Source of the DNA: Bacteroidota bacterium
GTDB taxonomy: Bacteria; Bacteroidota; Ignavibacteria; Ignavibacteriales; SURF-24
Assembly (NCBI GenBank): GCA_030706145.1
Contig: JAUZPB010000003.1
Span: 1 to 64,000 of the forward strand
DNA: 64,000 bases
Reading direction: 5' to 3'
The notes beneath the pieces are model-generated. The model ran no database searches, was not told where the DNA came from, and worked only from the letters and a program-made list of their open reading frames with translations. Of the stretch, positions 28,343-36,395 are shown piece by piece (the stretch's first letter is position 1; each line of letters opens with the position of its first letter). Position numbers and translations under genes: made by a program.

Positions 28343-29176
28343 TTAGAATAATTCTTCCATTTTAACCCAGTCCATATCATCAAAGTCCTGATTTTCTCCA
28401 CCCATAGCCCAAATAAACGAATAGTTTTTCGTTGCTACGCCAGAATGAATTGACCAGCTAGGAGAAATGACAGCTTGTCTGTTTCGAAGGACAATGTGAC
28501 GTGTATTACCGGGCTCACCCATCAAATGGAAGACAACAGAATCTTTGTCCAGGTTAAAATACATATAGATCTCAGAGCGTCTTGGGTGTGTATGGACAGG
28601 CATTGTATTCCAAACGCTACCTTCTTCAAGTTCTGTAAGACCCATTACAAGCTGGCAGCTCTTTATTCCATTTGGATATATATACTTGTTGATTGTCCTC
28701 TTATTTGAGTCCTTAAGACTGCCAATTTTTGTACCTCGAACATCTGAAGCCTTTAAGAGAGCAGTGGGGAAAGTAGTATGAGAAGGAAAACTAGCAAAGT
28801 AAAAAAGCGCAGGATCGTCTTTATCCAGGCTTGAAAACTCAATTTGCTTTGTCCCCTTTCCAATATAAAGTGCGTCTTTAAAATCTAGCTGAAAAATCTT
28901 CCCATCTGCAATTACTATACCTTTTGCACCTATATTTATAATTCCCAACTCACGCCTTTCAGTAAAATATTCTGAAGCCATTTCTTTCTTACTGCTTAGA
29001 AGAGGCAGTGGATTACTTACTGGTACAGCTGAGCCAATTATTGCCCTATCTGTATCTAAATAAACCATCTGAACCTTATCAAAAGCAAAAAGGTCATCAA
29101 TTAAAAACGTATTCCTTAATTCTTCCGTATCTGCCATAAGACAGTTTCCTGGATCCATCGAATATCTAATTTCCAT
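28343..29176 (-). CDS. kduI: 5-keto-4-deoxyuronate isomerase
   Basis: A 277-residue cupin-fold isomerase. It converts 5-keto-4-deoxyuronate, formed spontaneously from unsaturated galacturonate, to 2,5-diketo-3-deoxygluconate. The zinc-binding cluster 'MPVHTHPRRSEIYMYF', the later histidine in 'SIHSGVATKNYSFIWAMGGEN' and the C-terminus 'MEELF' are canonical KduI features. CGAGGT precedes the ATG. kduD follows 28 nt downstream. Its presence implies that unsaturated uronides reach the cytoplasm, in line with the GH105 hydrolase in the same cluster. Confidence 0.96.
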   Translation of the reverse strand: MEIRYSMDPGNCLMADTEELRNTFLIDDLFAFDKVQMVYLDTDRAIIGSAVPVSNPLPLLSSKKEMASEYFTERRELGIINIGAKGIVIADGKIFQLDFKDALYIGKGTKQIEFSSLDKDDPALFYFASFPSHTTFPTALLKASDVRGTKIGSLKDSNKRTINKYIYPNGIKSCQLVMGLTELEEGSVWNTMPVHTHPRRSEIYMYFNLDKDSVVFHLMGEPGNTRHIVLRNRQAVISPSWSIHSGVATKNYSFIWAMGGENQDFDDMDWVKMEELF

Positions 29177-29268
29177 TTTATTAAACCTCGCTATTAGTTT
29201 TTATTGAGTCCAATTAGGTACTTTTTACTTTTAAGCGTTTTTCTATCGAATTTACAAACAAACTGCAA

Positions 29269-30255
29269 CTAATTATTTTTTAATATTTTATTTAGAAAAT
29301 TGAGGATGTAAGTAGATGTTTTATCGAACCAAGGATAAAATAGCCAGAATGGGTGAGGAGAATCAGAAATCGTATAAACCTCGTAGTAAATATTAAAGGA
29401 CCTAAGAATTTTTATCATATTATCACGCCCTGCGTGAAATCTCTCCAGAGAACTATTAATGAAAATTACCGGAGGAGTACTTGGGCTTACATAAAAAATG
29501 GGGGAAGCCTCCTTCCATAAGTCCGGCTTTTCTTCAAATGTACCTCCAAGCCAAAGAGCAGCTGAAGATGGTTTTATAGGATCATGGCTGTTTTCTTTTG
29601 ACTCACTGTTTGTAAAGTCTACAATTCCATCAATATTAATGATTGCACTTACCGAATCAGAATATTCATTATAGTCCAAAGTATCCGTTAATTTTTTAAC
29701 ACCAGATGTAGTTCCAACAAGTGTAGAGAGATGGCCTCCTGATGAACATCCAAGTATTGCTATTTTATTTGGGTCGATATTATACCTATTTGCATTAGCC
29801 CGAATCCATCTTATAGCTTTTTTTAAGTCAAGGACAGCAGCTGGATACAATGCTTCAGTTGAGAGTCTATAATCAACAAGAAGACTAACATAACCTTTAA
29901 GAGAGATTCTTTGAGCAAGTGCCCGTTCCTGGCTTTTGTTACCCGAACGCCATCCACCGCCGTGGACAAAAATCACAGCCGGAAAGAGCTTAAGATAATT
30001 TGTATCTACAGGTGAAATAATATCAAGTTTAAGTATTCTTTTGCCATAGGAAGCATATGTAATGTCACTTAGGAAAATTAGGCTATCAGAAAACAGGATT
30101 TCTGCGACTCTGGCCTCAGGATAAGTCTTATTTACCTTTAATGCAGCACTATAGTTTGTAAAAGATGTATCCTCATTTTGCAGCCCTGAAGTATTGCATT
30201 GCTGTGCAAATACAATTTGGCTAATAATAAAACACAGAATAAATAGTCTATTCAT
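29269..30255 (-). CDS. Secreted alpha/beta-hydrolase esterase (BD-FAE-like)
   Basis: A 328-residue exported esterase with a signal peptide ending near 'QIVFAQQ'. The fold markers are the oxyanion motif 'FVHGGGWRSGN', the nucleophile elbow 'GCSSGGHLS' and a C-terminal histidine in 'DSPHPFWLFYPWF'. The family includes acetyl, feruloyl and methyl esterases acting on plant cell walls. Sitting between kduI and gnd inside a pectin cluster, it probably removes acetyl or methyl groups from pectic oligosaccharides in the periplasm. The exact ester is not decided. The nearest GGAGG is about 16 nt upstream of the ATG, which is long. Confidence 0.85.
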   Translation of the reverse strand: MNRLFILCFIISQIVFAQQCNTSGLQNEDTSFTNYSAALKVNKTYPEARVAEILFSDSLIFLSDITYASYGKRILKLDIISPVDTNYLKLFPAVIFVHGGGWRSGNKSQERALAQRISLKGYVSLLVDYRLSTEALYPAAVLDLKKAIRWIRANANRYNIDPNKIAILGCSSGGHLSTLVGTTSGVKKLTDTLDYNEYSDSVSAIINIDGIVDFTNSESKENSHDPIKPSSAALWLGGTFEEKPDLWKEASPIFYVSPSTPPVIFINSSLERFHAGRDNMIKILRSFNIYYEVYTISDSPHPFWLFYPWFDKTSTYILNFLNKILKNN

Positions 30256-30324
30256 TTTTCATCAATAGAGAAATCCTCCAAGTATAACCTATGAGGCAGC
30301 TTTTTTTTATAGCCCAATTAAAAA

Positions 30325-31773
30325 TTAGACTGAATAGACAGTAGAAGCAGTTTCTCCTCCATGTCCTGTCCAATTTGTATGGAAATACTCACCTCCCCTG
30401 CGGTCAACTCTTTCATACTGATGAGCGCCAAAGTAATCTCTTTGTGCCTGCAGAAGATTAGCCGGAAGGCATTCAGTTCTATAGCCATCAAAATATGATA
30501 AAGCAGAAGACAGAGCAGGGACAGGGATGCCATTTAAGACGGCCTGCGAGACAACATTTCTAAAAGATTGCTGACAAGAAGATATCTTCTCATTAAAAAA
30601 AGGATCCAAAAGAAGATTGCTTAGCTGAGGATTATTATCAAAGGCTTCCTTTATTTTTCCAAGGAAAACAGAGCGAATAATGCAGCCTCCTCTCCACATC
30701 AAAGCTATACCGCCATAGTTCAAGTTCCAGCAATACTGCTTTGCAGCAGCACTCATTAGCTGATAGCCTTGAGTATAGGAAATTATCTTAGCAGCATACA
30801 GTGCTTTGCCCAGATCCTGAAGAAACTCTTTTTTGTCACCCATAAACTCAGTCTTAGGGCCTAAAAGGACCTTTGAAGCAGCAGTCCTTTCTTCTTTAAG
30901 TGAGGAGAGAATTCTTGCAAAGACAGATTCAGTAATTAGAGTAAGAGGCACTCCGCTATCCAAAGAAGAAATAACAGTCCATTTACCAGTACCTTTTTGT
31001 CCAGCCTTATCAAGTATCTTATCTATAAGAGGCAAACCATCTTCATCTTTAAAGGCAAGAATATCTCGAGTAATTTCAATAAGGTAACTTTTTAATTCTC
31101 CCTGGCTCCATTCTTTGAATACCAGGTGCATTTCGTCAGGGCTCATAGCAAGGAGATCCTTCATAAGATGATAAGCTTCACATATAAGCTGCATATCGCC
31201 ATATTCAATTCCATTGTGGACCATTTTGACAAAATGTCCTGCTCCATCTTCACCAATCCAGTCGCAGCATGGGGTACCATCCTCGACCTTGGCTGCTATT
31301 GCCTGCAAGATTGGTTTTACACTTTCCCATGCTGCCTTTGATCCGCCAGGCATAATAGAAGGTCCTTTTAATGCCCCTTCTTCTCCACCAGAGATGCCTG
31401 TACCTATATAGAGCAGACCCTTACTCTCTAGATACTTTGTTCTTCTTGTCGTATCAGGGAAATGAGTATTACCTCCGTCAATAATAATATCTCCTTTATT
31501 TAGCAAAGGGATCAGTGTTTCAATTATATCATCTACTGTTTTGCCAGCCTGCACCATAAGCATTATTTTACGTGGAGTTTTAAGAGAATCGACAAGATCT
31601 TTTGCAGAGCATAAGCCTTCGATATTTTTCTTCTTAGCTCTTCCCGAGATGAATTTATTAATTTTCTCACTAGAAATGTCATAAACAGAAACAGAGACCC
31701 CCTTGCTTTCCATGTTCAGGGCAAGGTTCTCCCCCATTACACCAATTCCGATTAGTCCAATATCAGATTTCAT
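30325..31773 (-). CDS. gnd: 6-phosphogluconate dehydrogenase (decarboxylating), NAD-type cofactor site
   Basis: A 482-residue enzyme aligned along its length with E. coli Gnd: 'DIIIDGGNTHFPDT', 'GTGISGGEEGALKGPSIMPGG', 'KMVHNGIEYGDMQLI' and the C-terminal 'QAQRDYFGAHQYERVDR'. It oxidatively decarboxylates 6-phosphogluconate to ribulose 5-phosphate. Where NADP-dependent enzymes have Asn-Arg after the second strand ('FNRS' in E. coli), this one has 'VYDISS' with D32, which suggests NAD+ preference. GGGGA precedes the ATG. It starts 20 nt after the LarA-like gene. In a uronate cluster it has no place in the textbook Ashwell route, but it fits if mannonate is converted to gluconate and phosphorylated. 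Confidence 0.95.
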   Translation of the reverse strand: MKSDIGLIGIGVMGENLALNMESKGVSVSVYDISSEKINKFISGRAKKKNIEGLCSAKDLVDSLKTPRKIMLMVQAGKTVDDIIETLIPLLNKGDIIIDGGNTHFPDTTRRTKYLESKGLLYIGTGISGGEEGALKGPSIMPGGSKAAWESVKPILQAIAAKVEDGTPCCDWIGEDGAGHFVKMVHNGIEYGDMQLICEAYHLMKDLLAMSPDEMHLVFKEWSQGELKSYLIEITRDILAFKDEDGLPLIDKILDKAGQKGTGKWTVISSLDSGVPLTLITESVFARILSSLKEERTAASKVLLGPKTEFMGDKKEFLQDLGKALYAAKIISYTQGYQLMSAAAKQYCWNLNYGGIALMWRGGCIIRSVFLGKIKEAFDNNPQLSNLLLDPFFNEKISSCQQSFRNVVSQAVLNGIPVPALSSALSYFDGYRTECLPANLLQAQRDYFGAHQYERVDRRGGEYFHTNWTGHGGETASTVYSV

Positions 31774-31793
31774 TTATTTCCCCAAATTATGTT

Positions 31794-33071
31794 TTATTTG
31801 TTAAATCTATCTTTGCAGGCCCAGAGGCCAAGAGCTGGATTTGAGATAAAGAATATCTCCTCGCCATCTGGCATAGTATTAAATCCATCAGTAAGCTTAG
31901 CAGGGTCATAGCGTTTCAACATTAAATTGATATCCTCATATTTGAAATTAACACCTATGATTTCCTCTTTTGTAAGTTTACCAGGGCAATATGTAATAGT
32001 AAAGCGATTTTCAGAAGAGCCATGAATAAGATGGGCAGCAGCACTGAGGTTATTCTTAAGGTCATCTTCTTTTTTGACATAGCTTAAGACTTCGGGAGTC
32101 GTGACATATCCATATTTTCTTATCAAGCTGTCAATTGTCTTATCCTCCCCGAATTCTTTTAATCCAGGGGCAAGAACAACAAGCTCTCCTCCATCATCAA
32201 TTGCCATTCGTGTCCTGTAAATACTTTTGTTACCGAGCCATGTGCTCTTAAACTCCAAGGGGTCCAAATAGACCACTACTTTTTTTAGAGGACGTTCGAG
32301 CATTTGGAAATTTACTTTAAGAGATAATTCGGCGGCCATCCTAAATGTATCATAGTCATCGCCAATAAAAAGGCCTTTAACAGCAAGTCTTCCGCTATGT
32401 TCATCTTTCCCTACAACTGTAAGTACATAGACAATTGGAAGGTGATTAGCAAAGTTATCAGAAGCATAATTAAGCACGCGTCTTACGGGAGAATCTGCGC
32501 GCCCCATGATTCTTTCCATTCCATATACAGCACCCAGGAAATGACTTTTGTTTATGCCTTCTTTTCCTCCGGTGCCAACAAAAATATTTTTGTTGTAGTT
32601 AGCCATACCAATAACCTCATGTGGCACAACCTGTCCCACAGAAATTATAAGGTCATGACCACCTTGAGCAAGGAGCTTATTTACCTGAGCAGGCCATTTA
32701 TAGTCAAGTTTTCCTTCCGAGACCTCCAGCATATATTCAGAAGGCACTTCACCTAGAGTACATAGGTCGCTTCTCCAGTTATGTACCCTGAACAAATTTT
32801 TCGGAATCCCTGGGTACATCTCAGAGATCTCCTTTTCAGTCATAGGCGCATGTGTACCTAAAGCAGGAAGGACATCACTAAGAGCATCATTATAATAATC
32901 ATATATAAAACCGGTCAGAAGTCCGGCATGCGAATGGAACCTTGTAAAGTCAGGCGGCAGGGCAAGTACTTTTTTCCTTGTGCCTAGCTTATCAAATGCA
33001 GAAAAAAGTCCATCACGCATTTCAGAATAACTAAGGGAATCGTTCTGATCCCCTCTTGCAAAGTAAAGCAT
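31794..33071 (-). CDS. LarA-superfamily nickel-pincer epimerase, candidate mannonate/gluconate 2-epimerase
   Basis: A 425-residue protein of the lactate-racemase (LarA/DUF2088) superfamily. The ATG at 33071 has AGGA upstream; the longer frame overlaps the previous gene. The key LarA residues are recognisable: D41-x-T-R44 ('PPDFTRFHSH'), H74 ('LGTHAPMTEKE'), H151 ('VVPHEVIG'), K161 and H177 ('INKSHFLG'). The spacings H151-K161 (10) and K161-H177 (16) equal those of H174, K184 and H200 in Lactobacillus LarA, where Lys tethers the nickel-pincer cofactor and His200 binds Ni. From memory, one subgroup (GntE) epimerises D-gluconate at C2, which would interconvert mannonate and gluconate. It lies between the mannonate-forming SDR and gnd. 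LarB, LarC and LarE are not in this window. Confidence 0.82.
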   Translation of the reverse strand: MLYFARGDQNDSLSYSEMRDGLFSAFDKLGTRKKVLALPPDFTRFHSHAGLLTGFIYDYYNDALSDVLPALGTHAPMTEKEISEMYPGIPKNLFRVHNWRSDLCTLGEVPSEYMLEVSEGKLDYKWPAQVNKLLAQGGHDLIISVGQVVPHEVIGMANYNKNIFVGTGGKEGINKSHFLGAVYGMERIMGRADSPVRRVLNYASDNFANHLPIVYVLTVVGKDEHSGRLAVKGLFIGDDYDTFRMAAELSLKVNFQMLERPLKKVVVYLDPLEFKSTWLGNKSIYRTRMAIDDGGELVVLAPGLKEFGEDKTIDSLIRKYGYVTTPEVLSYVKKEDDLKNNLSAAAHLIHGSSENRFTITYCPGKLTKEEIIGVNFKYEDINLMLKRYDPAKLTDGFNTMPDGEEIFFISNPALGLWACKDRFNK

Positions 33072-33114
33072 TTGTATTAGGTCCTGATAATTACATAAAA
33101 ATAAATTTTTCTGA

Positions 33115-33966
33115 TTAGACTCCGCTATATGCGTTAAAGCCACCGTCGACAGGAATAACAACGCCAGTTACAAATTTTGAAAGGTCGCTTAAAAGGTAAA
33201 GAAGTGTTCCCTGAAGGTCCTCGGGTTCACCAAATTTTCCCATAGGTGTATTATCTATGATCTTAATGCCTCGCGGGGTTAATGTACCTGATTTTTCATC
33301 AATAAGAAGAAATCTATTTTGGGCAGTAAGGAAGAACCCGGGAGCAATAGCATTAACTCTTATATTGACCTTAGCAAAATGTACTGCGAGCCATTCTGTA
33401 AGATTGTTAATAGAAGCCTTTGCAGCTGAATAAGCAGGTATCTTAGTAAGAGGGCGGTAAGAGTTCATAGAAGAAATATTTATAATTGATCCGCCAGAAT
33501 TTTCAACCATATCTCGCGAAAATACCATTGTAGGTAGCACAGTACCCAAAAAATTAAGATCGAATACCCTTCTGAATCCCTCAATATCAAGTCCGAAGAA
33601 AGTTTTATCAAGTTCGTTTAAATTATCCTTTGAAACAAATTCATTAGCAGTTGTTGCCTTGGGAGAATTACCGCCAGCACAATTAATAAGAATATCAATT
33701 TTGCCGAAGGCCGAATTAATTTCATCTTTAGCTTTTTCAAGTGACGGCTTATCAAGGACATTAGCTTCAACACCAATGACATTACTGTCGGGAAAGCATT
33801 TTAGCTTGGCTGCAGCATTTTGAGCAGCTTCAATATTAATATCAAGGATTGCAGTTTTTATTCCCGATAGGACCAAGGCTTTAGAGAGTGCAGTTCCAAT
33901 TATACCTGCACCACCTGTAATAGCACAAACCTTACCATGCAAACCCTTAAAGGAATACTCTGACAT
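33115..33966 (-). CDS. Fructuronate reductase / D-mannonate oxidoreductase, SDR type
   Basis: A 283-residue SDR like Bacillus YjmF (UxuB of the SDR type), which reduces D-fructuronate to D-mannonate. The signatures are 'ITGGAGIIGTALSKAL', 'INCAGGNSPKATT', 'TFFGLDIEGFRRVFDLNFLGTVLPT', 'ISSMNSYRPLTKIPAYSAAKA' (catalytic Tyr and Lys) and the C-terminus 'IPVDGGFNAYSGV'. D42 after the second strand suggests NADH. CGGAG precedes the ATG. It lies between the PfkB kinase and the LarA-like gene. E. coli uses an unrelated long-chain UxuB for this step. No mannonate dehydratase follows in the window. Confidence 0.9.
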   Translation of the reverse strand: MSEYSFKGLHGKVCAITGGAGIIGTALSKALVLSGIKTAILDINIEAAQNAAAKLKCFPDSNVIGVEANVLDKPSLEKAKDEINSAFGKIDILINCAGGNSPKATTANEFVSKDNLNELDKTFFGLDIEGFRRVFDLNFLGTVLPTMVFSRDMVENSGGSIINISSMNSYRPLTKIPAYSAAKASINNLTEWLAVHFAKVNIRVNAIAPGFFLTAQNRFLLIDEKSGTLTPRGIKIIDNTPMGKFGEPEDLQGTLLYLLSDLSKFVTGVVIPVDGGFNAYSGV

Positions 33967-34020
33967 TATAAAACTCCGTTTTTAATATTTATACTTAATA
34001 TGAAAGTCGATTGTAAAGAA

Positions 34021-35103
34021 TTATCTTTGTATACGGGCAGAGGCACCGTTAGCCAAGGCTCTTACTTCAGCAATTGTAGACATTGTAGTATCTCCAGGAT
34101 AGGTAGTCAGAAGAGCCCCATGTGCCCAGCCAAGTTTGACAGCTTCCTCTGGAGTCTCATTTGTAAGCAGGCCATAAATAAATCCGCTAGCAAATCCATC
34201 GCCTCCGCCTACGCGGTCATATATTTCAAGTTCACATACGGGAGCTTTATAGGATTCACCATTAATCCATGCTACTGCACTCCAGTTGTGGCGGAAAGTA
34301 GATTTAACTTCTCTTAATGTAGTAGCAACACATTTGACATTGGGATATTTATCTACAACTTTGTTTATCATTGCAAAAAATGCAGACGGGTCAAGTTTTG
34401 ATTTTGCAGCGACCTCGGGGCCTGCAACGCCGAGGCCTTTTTGAAGGTCCTCTTCATTACCTAAAAGGAAATCAACATGACGAACAATTCTGTCAAGAAT
34501 TTCAGAAGCTTTTTTCTCGCCACCCCATATATTCCAAAGTTTGGCTCTATAGTTAAGATCAAAACTCGTTATTGCTCCATGATCTTTTGCAGCTTTCATA
34601 GCTTCAATAATCAGCTCACCTGTAGTTTCAGATAAAGAAGCAAAAATACCACCGCTATGGAACCAACGTACTCCACCAGAAAAGATTTCATTCCAATTAA
34701 AATCGCCAGGTTTAAGTTGAGCAGCAGCTTCATTGCAGCGGTTATAGAAAACAACCGGGGCACGCATTCCAAAACCTCTGTCGCTATAAACAGTGGCCAT
34801 ATTAGGGCCATTGACGCCATTATGCTTAAATGATTTCAGGTAAGCTTTTACGCCCATAGCCTTAACCCTCTCTTCTATCAAAGCCCCTATTGGATAATCT
34901 ACAATTGCAGAAACAATACCAGTGTTCATTTTGAAACAATCAGATAGATTAGCAGCAACGTTAAATTCACCGCCACTTACATGTATTTTGCATTCAGTAG
35001 CCTTTCGAAATGGAATTATACCTGGATCTAGCCTGTGCACCATGGCACCCAAAGAAATAAAGTCCATGGCTGCTTTAGTTTTAATATTTAATCCATTATT
35101 CAT
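34021..35103 (-). CDS. PfkB-family sugar kinase, candidate gluconate kinase
   Basis: A 360-residue PfkB kinase, the second in the cluster. 'HVSGGEFNVAANLSDCF' and 'DRVGGGDGFASGFIYG' (catalytic Asp about 302) are intact, so it should be active. It shares the KDG-kinase layout but differs from kdgK through most of its length. AAGGGA precedes the ATG. It is wedged between uxaE and the fructuronate reductase, 15 and 54 nt away. A canonical kdgK is already present with kduD, so a different substrate is likely. Gluconate is suggested because the neighbours would make gluconate and consume 6-phosphogluconate. A second KDG kinase remains the main alternative. Confidence 0.85.
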   Translation of the reverse strand: MNNGLNIKTKAAMDFISLGAMVHRLDPGIIPFRKATECKIHVSGGEFNVAANLSDCFKMNTGIVSAIVDYPIGALIEERVKAMGVKAYLKSFKHNGVNGPNMATVYSDRGFGMRAPVVFYNRCNEAAAQLKPGDFNWNEIFSGGVRWFHSGGIFASLSETTGELIIEAMKAAKDHGAITSFDLNYRAKLWNIWGGEKKASEILDRIVRHVDFLLGNEEDLQKGLGVAGPEVAAKSKLDPSAFFAMINKVVDKYPNVKCVATTLREVKSTFRHNWSAVAWINGESYKAPVCELEIYDRVGGGDGFASGFIYGLLTNETPEEAVKLGWAHGALLTTYPGDTTMSTIAEVRALANGASARIQR

Positions 35104-35118
35104 TACTTATTCCCTTGT

Positions 35119-36363
35119 TTAATAAAGAATTTTTTTAATGTGACGTTCAAAAAGATTTTCTATTACATTCTTTGCTATTAGATTTTCATTCTTCTCTAAT
35201 GCATCCAAATATTTTCTGTTAAATTCAGAAGCGATTTTATATCCAACATGAAGGAGCTGCCTAAAGTGCAAGTTATATTCTGAATTTGAAAGGTCATGAC
35301 GAAGGGCTGAAGCAAATTTTTCACCCGACCAGTTATCGACATGAAATGGATGAGGAAGGTTTGCTCCTTCTATATCAATAACAGTTCTGTAAGGTTCACA
35401 GAGCTCTTCGAATCTGCAGAAAGCCTTTTTATATATTTCTTTTGTAAGCCTTAGAGCTTCACCTTCAGACAAAGCAAGTCCTGTTAATTCTTCAAGCCAA
35501 GTTGTTCCAGCTGTCTTTAAATGAATGCCTGCATTGAACTTCTTTAATGCTTTATTAATAGCAGGGTAAATTGAAAATTTGTCGCTCCCGGAATGTATGC
35601 TTAGTTTCAGTCCTGCCGGCAAAGAAAATTCTTTTACTGCAAAGTTTAGCACAGCAAGATCAGCTTCAAATTCCATTGTAAACTTGCCTACATCACCCAC
35701 ATAATCAACCCCCTTGTTGAACCTTCCTGAAAATTTGGGGGCTATGGTCTGAGCAGGGATATTCTCAAAGGAAATTGCAGCCAGAATAAGCAGGAGTTCA
35801 ACAGGACTCTGAGCTAAGTCTGTCTCGTCCATAGATACTTCAACTATGAAGTTATCACTTCCTTTTTTCTCTAATATATACCTGTATATTTTTCCAGCTT
35901 CACCAACAGCAAATAAAAATTTCTCAGCCACACTCTTAATTACTTCTTCTGTAATGCAAAGCGGTTCATCTACACCTTGAAGAGATAATCTGCCCAAGTA
36001 TTGTTTGCACCTTCTGATAAAAGATTTTATTATATTTTCATCTGCCTGTTTTCCAATATAGTCTGCAACATCGAGAGTAAAGAAATCGCATGAGTCCAAA
36101 AAATAGTCGACTGATCTCAGGCCTATGTGGTCTGCATCAACAAAATATGGGTGTTCCCATTTTAAGTCCTTTACCGCCATATCAGCTTCTTTGCGTGTAT
36201 CGGATGGATTACTTTTTATTATCTGATGTTCACGGAAAGATTTATTCCAGACAGGAGTAATTATTAGGCCATCTTTTTCCGCATACTTTAGAGAAGTCAG
36301 TTGGGCTTTACCCTGGTGATGAAACCTGTCACCAATACCCATTGAATACTTACCTAACTCCAT
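35119..36363 (-). CDS. uxaE: Tagaturonate epimerase (UxaE)
   Basis: A 414-residue protein matching the tagaturonate/fructuronate epimerase family defined by Thermotoga UxaE. It shows 'SMGIGDRFHHQGKAQL' near the N-terminus, 'FVDADHIGLRSVDYFLDSCDFFTLDVADYIG', 'FIVEVSMDETD', 'LSIHSGSDKFSIYP' and 'HLKTAGTTWLEEL'. The enzyme converts D-tagaturonate to D-fructuronate and so merges galacturonate into the glucuronate branch without tagaturonate reductase and altronate dehydratase. AAGGAC precedes the ATG. The PfkB kinase starts 15 nt downstream and the CE8 gene ends 32 nt upstream, so it links the extracellular and intracellular parts of the operon. UxaC, its substrate supplier, is at 44587-45999. 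Confidence 0.9.
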   Translation of the reverse strand: MELGKYSMGIGDRFHHQGKAQLTSLKYAEKDGLIITPVWNKSFREHQIIKSNPSDTRKEADMAVKDLKWEHPYFVDADHIGLRSVDYFLDSCDFFTLDVADYIGKQADENIIKSFIRRCKQYLGRLSLQGVDEPLCITEEVIKSVAEKFLFAVGEAGKIYRYILEKKGSDNFIVEVSMDETDLAQSPVELLLILAAISFENIPAQTIAPKFSGRFNKGVDYVGDVGKFTMEFEADLAVLNFAVKEFSLPAGLKLSIHSGSDKFSIYPAINKALKKFNAGIHLKTAGTTWLEELTGLALSEGEALRLTKEIYKKAFCRFEELCEPYRTVIDIEGANLPHPFHVDNWSGEKFASALRHDLSNSEYNLHFRQLLHVGYKIASEFNRKYLDALEKNENLIAKNVIENLFERHIKKILY

Positions 36364-36395
36364 TTATCTTGTCCTTTTATTTAATAGTTAAATTT

